A DNA stretch of 6,639 nt, from assembly GCA_021107975.1 (NCBI GenBank), contig JAIORT010000394.1:1-6639 (forward strand). The letters are read 5' to 3'. Each line of letters starts with the position of its first letter. Within the stretch, counting starts at the first letter, position 1. This DNA comes from Bacteroidales bacterium (GTDB lineage: Bacteria > Bacteroidota > Bacteroidia > Bacteroidales > JAADJA01). A model generated the notes under the pieces. The model did no database searches, was not told where the DNA came from, and saw only the letters and a list, made by a program, of their open reading frames with translations. A program made the position numbers and the translations under genes. This document shows positions 5,872-6,639 of this stretch, piece after piece.

Positions 5872-6639
5872 ATGTCAGACGATAAGAAGAAAAAAGTACT
5901 GGAATTTGTCAAGGAAAACACCTTATTTTCTTCGAAAGAAATTTATGATGGAATAGCCTCTGAAATTGGATATTCCACAGTTAAAAGGATACTATCACAA
6001 CTGATTTCCGAAAATTTCATAATACCTAAGGGTAAAGGTAAAGCAAGAAAATATGCTATATCTCCAATGTATGAATTAGTTTATCCAATTGACATTAAAT
6101 TATACTTTGAAAAAGAAATTGATGAACGAATAATTAAAGATAGTTTTAATCTGTTTTTGATAAAGGATGTTTTAAGTAAAGTAAAACTGTTTACAGCAGA
6201 AGAATTACAAAAATTGACGAATCTTCAAAAGCAATTCAAGGCAAATATTTCTGAACTGTCAGAATCTGAATATACAAAAGAGTTAGAACGTTTAACAATA
6301 GACTTAAGTTGGAAGTCCTCTCAGATTGAAGGAAATACGTATTCTCTTCTTGAGACTGAACGATTATTGAAAGAAAAGGAAACGGCTGAGGGAAAAGCAA
6401 AAGATGATGCTGTTATGCTACTTAACCATAAAGAAGCAATAGATTTCATCTTTGAAACAAGGGATTATTTTACACCATTGACAATATCCGGAATTGAAGA
6501 TATTCATAGTTTGTTGGTTAAAGACTTAGGGGTTGACCGAAATATTCGGAAAAGGAGAGTTGGTATTTCCGGAACAAACTATAAACCTTTGGACAATGAA
6601 CATCAAATCAAAGAAGCTTTGAGGGATATGTGTGAACTA
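5872..6639 (+). CDS. Fic family protein with N-terminal winged helix, class II (partial, 3' end outside window)
   Basis: The first 256 codons of a Fic/DOC-family protein, open to the end of the window. Residues ~5-63 look like a winged helix-turn-helix (KKVLEFVKENTLFSSKEIYDGI, STVKRILSQLISENFI, then a basic wing GKGKARKYAI). The middle contains SSQIEGN (149-155), matching the (S/T)xxxE(G/N) inhibitory motif placed N-terminal to the Fic core, with S149, E153 and G154. This arrangement defines class II Fic proteins, in which the Glu blocks productive ATP binding. After it come LNHKEAIDFI and IHSLLVKDLG, then RKRRVGISGTNYKP, the usual start of the Fic core and flap. The catalytic HxFx(D/E)GNGRxxR motif would lie beyond 6639, so activity cannot be judged. 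Likely role: protein AMPylation with DNA-binding autoregulation (inferred). The start at 5872 is the first ATG after the promoter at 5805-5834. It has its own promoter and is separate from the hsd operon. Confidence 0.88.
   Translation, partial: MSDDKKKKVLEFVKENTLFSSKEIYDGIASEIGYSTVKRILSQLISENFIIPKGKGKARKYAISPMYELVYPIDIKLYFEKEIDERIIKDSFNLFLIKDVLSKVKLFTAEELQKLTNLQKQFKANISELSESEYTKELERLTIDLSWKSSQIEGNTYSLLETERLLKEKETAEGKAKDDAVMLLNHKEAIDFIFETRDYFTPLTISGIEDIHSLLVKDLGVDRNIRKRRVGISGTNYKPLDNEHQIKEALRDMCEL

Noticed and set aside
1..6639. tRNA, rRNA, CRISPR array, transposase or integrase genes
   Set aside because: None was seen on either strand. The repeats present are short and do not form a CRISPR pattern, and no insertion-sequence ends or target duplications were found.

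Overview
The window is AT-rich and looks like a Bacteroidota (Bacteroidetes) chromosome. The support is a TAnnTTTG/TTG-type promoter near 5805-5834, A-rich translation starts with little Shine-Dalgarno signal, a lipoprotein of a type common in that phylum, and a Bacteroidota-style type I restriction locus. No genus can be named from the sequence. All supported genes lie on the + strand.

Region 1 (1-3390) is the distal half of a type I restriction-modification operon: the last ~53 codons of the specificity subunit HsdS, a 291-aa Fic protein with an N-terminal BRO-N (phage antirepressor-like) domain, and a complete 782-aa EcoEI-type HsdR. hsdS and fic overlap by ATGA, and fic and hsdR are 5 nt apart, so the three are probably co-transcribed and translationally linked. 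HsdM and most of HsdS lie upstream of the window. The Fic half closely resembles the class III Fic of Neisseria meningitidis as I recall it, including a C-terminal autoinhibitory SxxxE helix rich in tyrosine. HsdR carries a short, very GC-rich, in-frame segment (1447-1480) that resembles a dispersed palindromic repeat and seems to add about 8 residues between its nuclease and helicase parts.

Region 2 (3390-3534) is a junction. A 28-codon reading frame overlaps the hsdR stop and contains a perfect 7-bp hairpin. It is probably a gene remnant or non-coding. Region 3 (3535-5711) holds a C45-type (penicillin acyltransferase-like) self-processing NTN hydrolase and, 20 nt downstream, a LolA-like lipoprotein. 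Neither has an obvious link to restriction.

Region 4 (5712-6639) has a small hairpin, then a good Bacteroidota promoter, then the first 256 codons of a second Fic protein. This one has an N-terminal winged helix and an N-terminal SxxxEG inhibitory motif (class II), and runs off the window before its catalytic motif. Its promoter region contains four AGCT cores at exactly 22-bp intervals, a candidate operator for autoregulation. The most notable points are the BRO-N/Fic fusion embedded in the hsd operon, the repeat inserted in hsdR, and the phased boxes in front of the second fic gene.
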